From Typhlomys cinereus (lineage: Eukaryota; Chordata; Mammalia; Rodentia; Platacanthomyidae), in assembly GCA_023101885.1 (NCBI GenBank), contig JALPQD010000357.1:1463038-1527037 (forward strand): 64,000 bases of DNA, written 5' to 3'. A program made the position numbers and the translations under genes. Below are positions 61,101 to 64,000 of the stretch, piece by piece (within the stretch, counting starts at the first letter, position 1; the number at the start of each line of letters is the position of its first letter). Under the pieces are notes generated by a model that saw only the letters and a program-made list of their open reading frames with translations, ran no database searches and was not told where the DNA came from.

Positions 61101-64000
61101 AGGCAGCTGCTGTGTAATAGGATCCCGAGGAACTGACTTTGCCCAAGGTCACTGGTGAGTCACGGGGCTGGATTTGTTTTGAAGGCTCTGGCTCTTCCCA
61201 TCCACCTGCCCACTGCTCTGACCACCCGCTGACCCCTGTGGGCTGCAGGCAGGAAGGTAAAGTGGCTTCAGACCAGTTCCCTGCCTCCGTCCCATCTCCC
61301 TCCCTATTCCCTGGAGGCTGAGGGGTTTCCCACTGCCCCAGTCTCTCTGAATCATCTTCCCACCGGCTCTGTCTCCCCTTACCGGTTTTGGTTGTTGCTA
61401 TTTGCTTGCTTGTTTTGATTCCTGAGCCTCTCACACAGACCACCAACCAGGCCCTCTAGTGCCTGGCAGAATCATCCCAGAGACAGCAATGGTGCCAGCT
61501 AAGCTAAGTAAGCTAAGCTGAGAACAGGTCCCACGGGGCTTGGCAGTGGCAGGTTACCACCTCTTAGGTGCACAGGCCCTCCTGTAAGGCCTTTGAGACT
61601 TGTGGATCATGACTCCCTGGGCACCAAATCCTAAACTTCCTCATTCTCCGAAGCTGCACTCGGAGGCTGTTGGTGGAGCTGCTCTGTGCTGGCCACACGG
61701 AGGGACAGACAGGTTTGAGTCTCTCCCCAAGACACTAAAGACCTCAGCATTTCTCTGGACCTGAGCCCAGTGAAGCTGAGAAGCAGGCATCCTTTGGGAG
61801 GGCAGGAGAATGCAGAACAGAATCTGTTGAGCTCATTGTTTTTACGAAAGCTCCAGGGATGTCTGGGTCACAGAAGGGTGAGAGATTTTGCCTTGGGTTC
61901 TGTAAGCAGTCAGATCTTTGAGGAAGTGTGGGCGGGTGTGGTGACAATCCTTTGGTGAACAACCAAAGAAGACTCCCAACACCAATTTAAGCCTCGTGAT
62001 GCATGTATACACACGCATCCACATAGGCATACCCATATGCGCTTTGTGTGAACATGCCCGCATACCACACCCATACATGTGAGAGAGGGGAACAATCCCA
62101 CAGCTTTGGCTGGACTTATGAACCAAAACACAACTAGAATAAGAAAAGACACAACTTCTCTTAAAGGAAAAGATGCTTAGAGTACACCAAGGTGTAGCAC
62201 TAATAAGAACATGGACTTCAGACTCTACACCACTTGGACTGGCTGTACATCCAAGGAGTAAATTACCTCCCTTCTTTAGTTGGAATCCTTGTAAACTGAT
62301 TCCCAGGACAATATACTGTAGATGTAGCTACGAGCAATTGTGGAGTGTGTTTATCGGCCTCATGGTTGTGCTCCAGAGCCTGCTGCCCACCTGCAGAGAC
62401 CTGGCAGGGGTGTCTCCCTCTGAAGTCTCTAAGATGACATCTATCTAGCCTCCTGGGATTCGGCCATCCCAGGCATACAGGCCAGGACATCTGTAAGTCC
62501 TGAGGATCAGCAAAGTCACACGGGATGCTAATGTACGAAAGCCCACCAGTTACCAAAATCCCACAGGGGGAGAACAGCGGGAGAGGAGAAGCAATGAGAA
62601 ATTTCCTGATTCCTGGCCGTCTCCTGTGGTGGCTCAGGAGGCTGCACTGCCAACACTCCTACGTACAGACAGGCACCAAGTGTTCTCGGCTTGCAGTGAC
62701 CATGAAGCTGGCCACGGCAAGCAGGTAGAACCTATTCATGGGGTAAGATCTGCAAACAGTTTAAAGGTTAAGGCAACATACTTGAAAAGGACAAAACTGG
62801 TCTGGATAATTTCTTAGAAAAGGTAAATACTTATGTGAACAAATGAGCACTGGCGCCAGGAACTTATTTTTATTTCAGCATGCCTTTGATACAGACACCA
62901 AAACAGAATGATGAAGGATAAAGTCACAAAGGGGACACTACATGCCACTCAGCTGGGCAGCTATGAGGAGATTGCTTCACTTTTCTGAGCCATGGTTTCC
63001 TGGATCACTAAACAAGGATGTAGGATCAGACCACCTTTCCCTCCATGAGAATTTACAAACCTCCCACTTCAGGGATGACTAGCAAAGAGGAAAGAACACA
63101 AACTCTTTCCCAGTTTGCATATGACACTGAACTCCAAAACAGTGAAACACCACGGTGTCAAATGCAGAAAGCCTGGATAAAGGAGCAGGAGGTGGCAACT
63201 GGGCTTCCAAGAAGGCAAGGACAGTAGGCAGAGGGGAAAAAGTCCACATTCACTCAAGCTCCAGTCTTTGTGCTATCAACTGTGGACAAGGAAAAAGCTA
63301 AGGCTGCCATCCGGTGTGTAACAACATGCAGGTGAAAACCCCTAACCGGAGCCTCCATCCTATTCCCTATAAAATTGTCTGAAAGCCTCTAATACTCAAG
63401 AGAGAAACAAAACATTTAAGGGAACTCTCAAGAGACGACGTTAGGCCACAGGAAAAGGCTTTTCAGCCTAGCTCTGCAGCAGTGTTTAAATCCTATGCGA
63501 AGGGAACGCTGACCTTTCCACCAAATCCCAGAGCCTGAGTCCTTCAAGAGCCACCTTGCAGATACCTAGCAGGAAGGGCTTCTGATTGGTAGGGCAATGA
63601 CATCTGTAATGCACCACAGCCAAAGAATGCAAAGGAAGAAAGGTGAACATTTCCAAGAAAAGACCTTGAGGTTAGTAAGCTGTGCTATAACTAAGGGGCC
63701 CACTACCCATTTTTCAGTTCAAAAGCAAAACATCACCGCCCTGTACTTACACTACACAGCCTTTACCCTTACTCCTAGAGACACGGGACCCCTCAAGCCT
63801 GGGACTCCTGCTTCATCCAACGAACAGCCACTTTCTTCTGCCAGTCTGGTAAACCAGACTATGGACAAATCAACCTTCTCAGTCAGGCATACCTGCAACG
63901 GTTCCAAGAGCCAAATTCCAACCACTAAGGATGGCAACGGAATTGACTTCTGGTCATCTAAAAAGTCACACACCTTTTCCTCAAATATAAATCCAAATGC

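Larger units (their letters stand above)
57060..64000 (-). other. TMEM127: TMEM127 intron, mostly unique sequence
   Basis: Should belong to the intron before the exon at 55665, since the N-terminal coding exon is missing. From 58150 to the end I see no SINE and only short frames with no recognisable product. No CpG island is reached, so the TMEM127 promoter lies beyond the window. Confidence 0.7.

Noticed and set aside
60895..61446. 183-codon open frame on minus in the TMEM127 intron
   Set aside because: No recognisable domain, Ser/Gly-rich composition and no matching exon of TMEM127.

Overview
This window is vertebrate nuclear DNA, almost certainly from a rodent. It has split genes with GT-AG introns, a CpG-island promoter, dense SINE/LTR/L1 remains and many (CA)n tails; nothing is bacterial or plasmid-like. 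Dozens of copies of a SINE of about 280 bp occur, with an ID-type (tRNA-derived) head, a middle part I do not recognise from mouse, and a (CA)n/A-rich tail. From memory this resembles the long ID-derived SINE of geomyoid rodents (kangaroo rats, pocket mice, pocket gophers). That lineage call is an inference; 'rodent' is firm.

Two protein-coding genes are clear, both on the minus strand. STARD7 is complete: eight coding exons between 34389 (ATG) and 16616 (stop) join in frame at consensus splice sites into a 373-residue protein. Its 3'UTR probably runs to a polyadenylation signal at 15061-15066. Its promoter is a CpG island at about 33600-35330 with two inverted CCAAT boxes, and a splice donor on the opposite strand hints at a divergent antisense transcript. 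TMEM127 is partial: its last two coding exons (55665-55501 and 54753-54446, residues 82-238) are present, with a 3'UTR that may end near 52968. The exon carrying the N-terminus must lie beyond base 64000. The order STARD7-TMEM127 on one strand matches, as far as I recall, the human 2q11.2 arrangement.

Layout: 1-14980 is intergenic repeat-rich DNA downstream of STARD7; 15045-34720 is STARD7; 34720-35330 is the CpG promoter flank; 35330-52960 is intergenic and holds an ERV LTR with a lysine-type primer binding site (36303-36905), two ERVL/MLT2-like LTRs, an intact-ORF retrocopy of ATP5MJ (47771-48203) and a perfect 3 x 117 bp tandem repeat (50521-50871); 52960-64000 is TMEM127, with a broken RPL22 retrocopy inside its intron.

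Functionally the two genes are independent. STARD7 carries phosphatidylcholine to mitochondria; TMEM127 is an endosomal/lysosomal membrane protein that restrains mTORC1 signalling. I found no new multi-gene system. The most unusual structure is the serial insertion of a SINE, the ATP5MJ retrocopy and a second SINE at one target site (47451-48645). Boundaries of repeats are by eye; exon boundaries were checked base by base for splice dinucleotides and reading frame.
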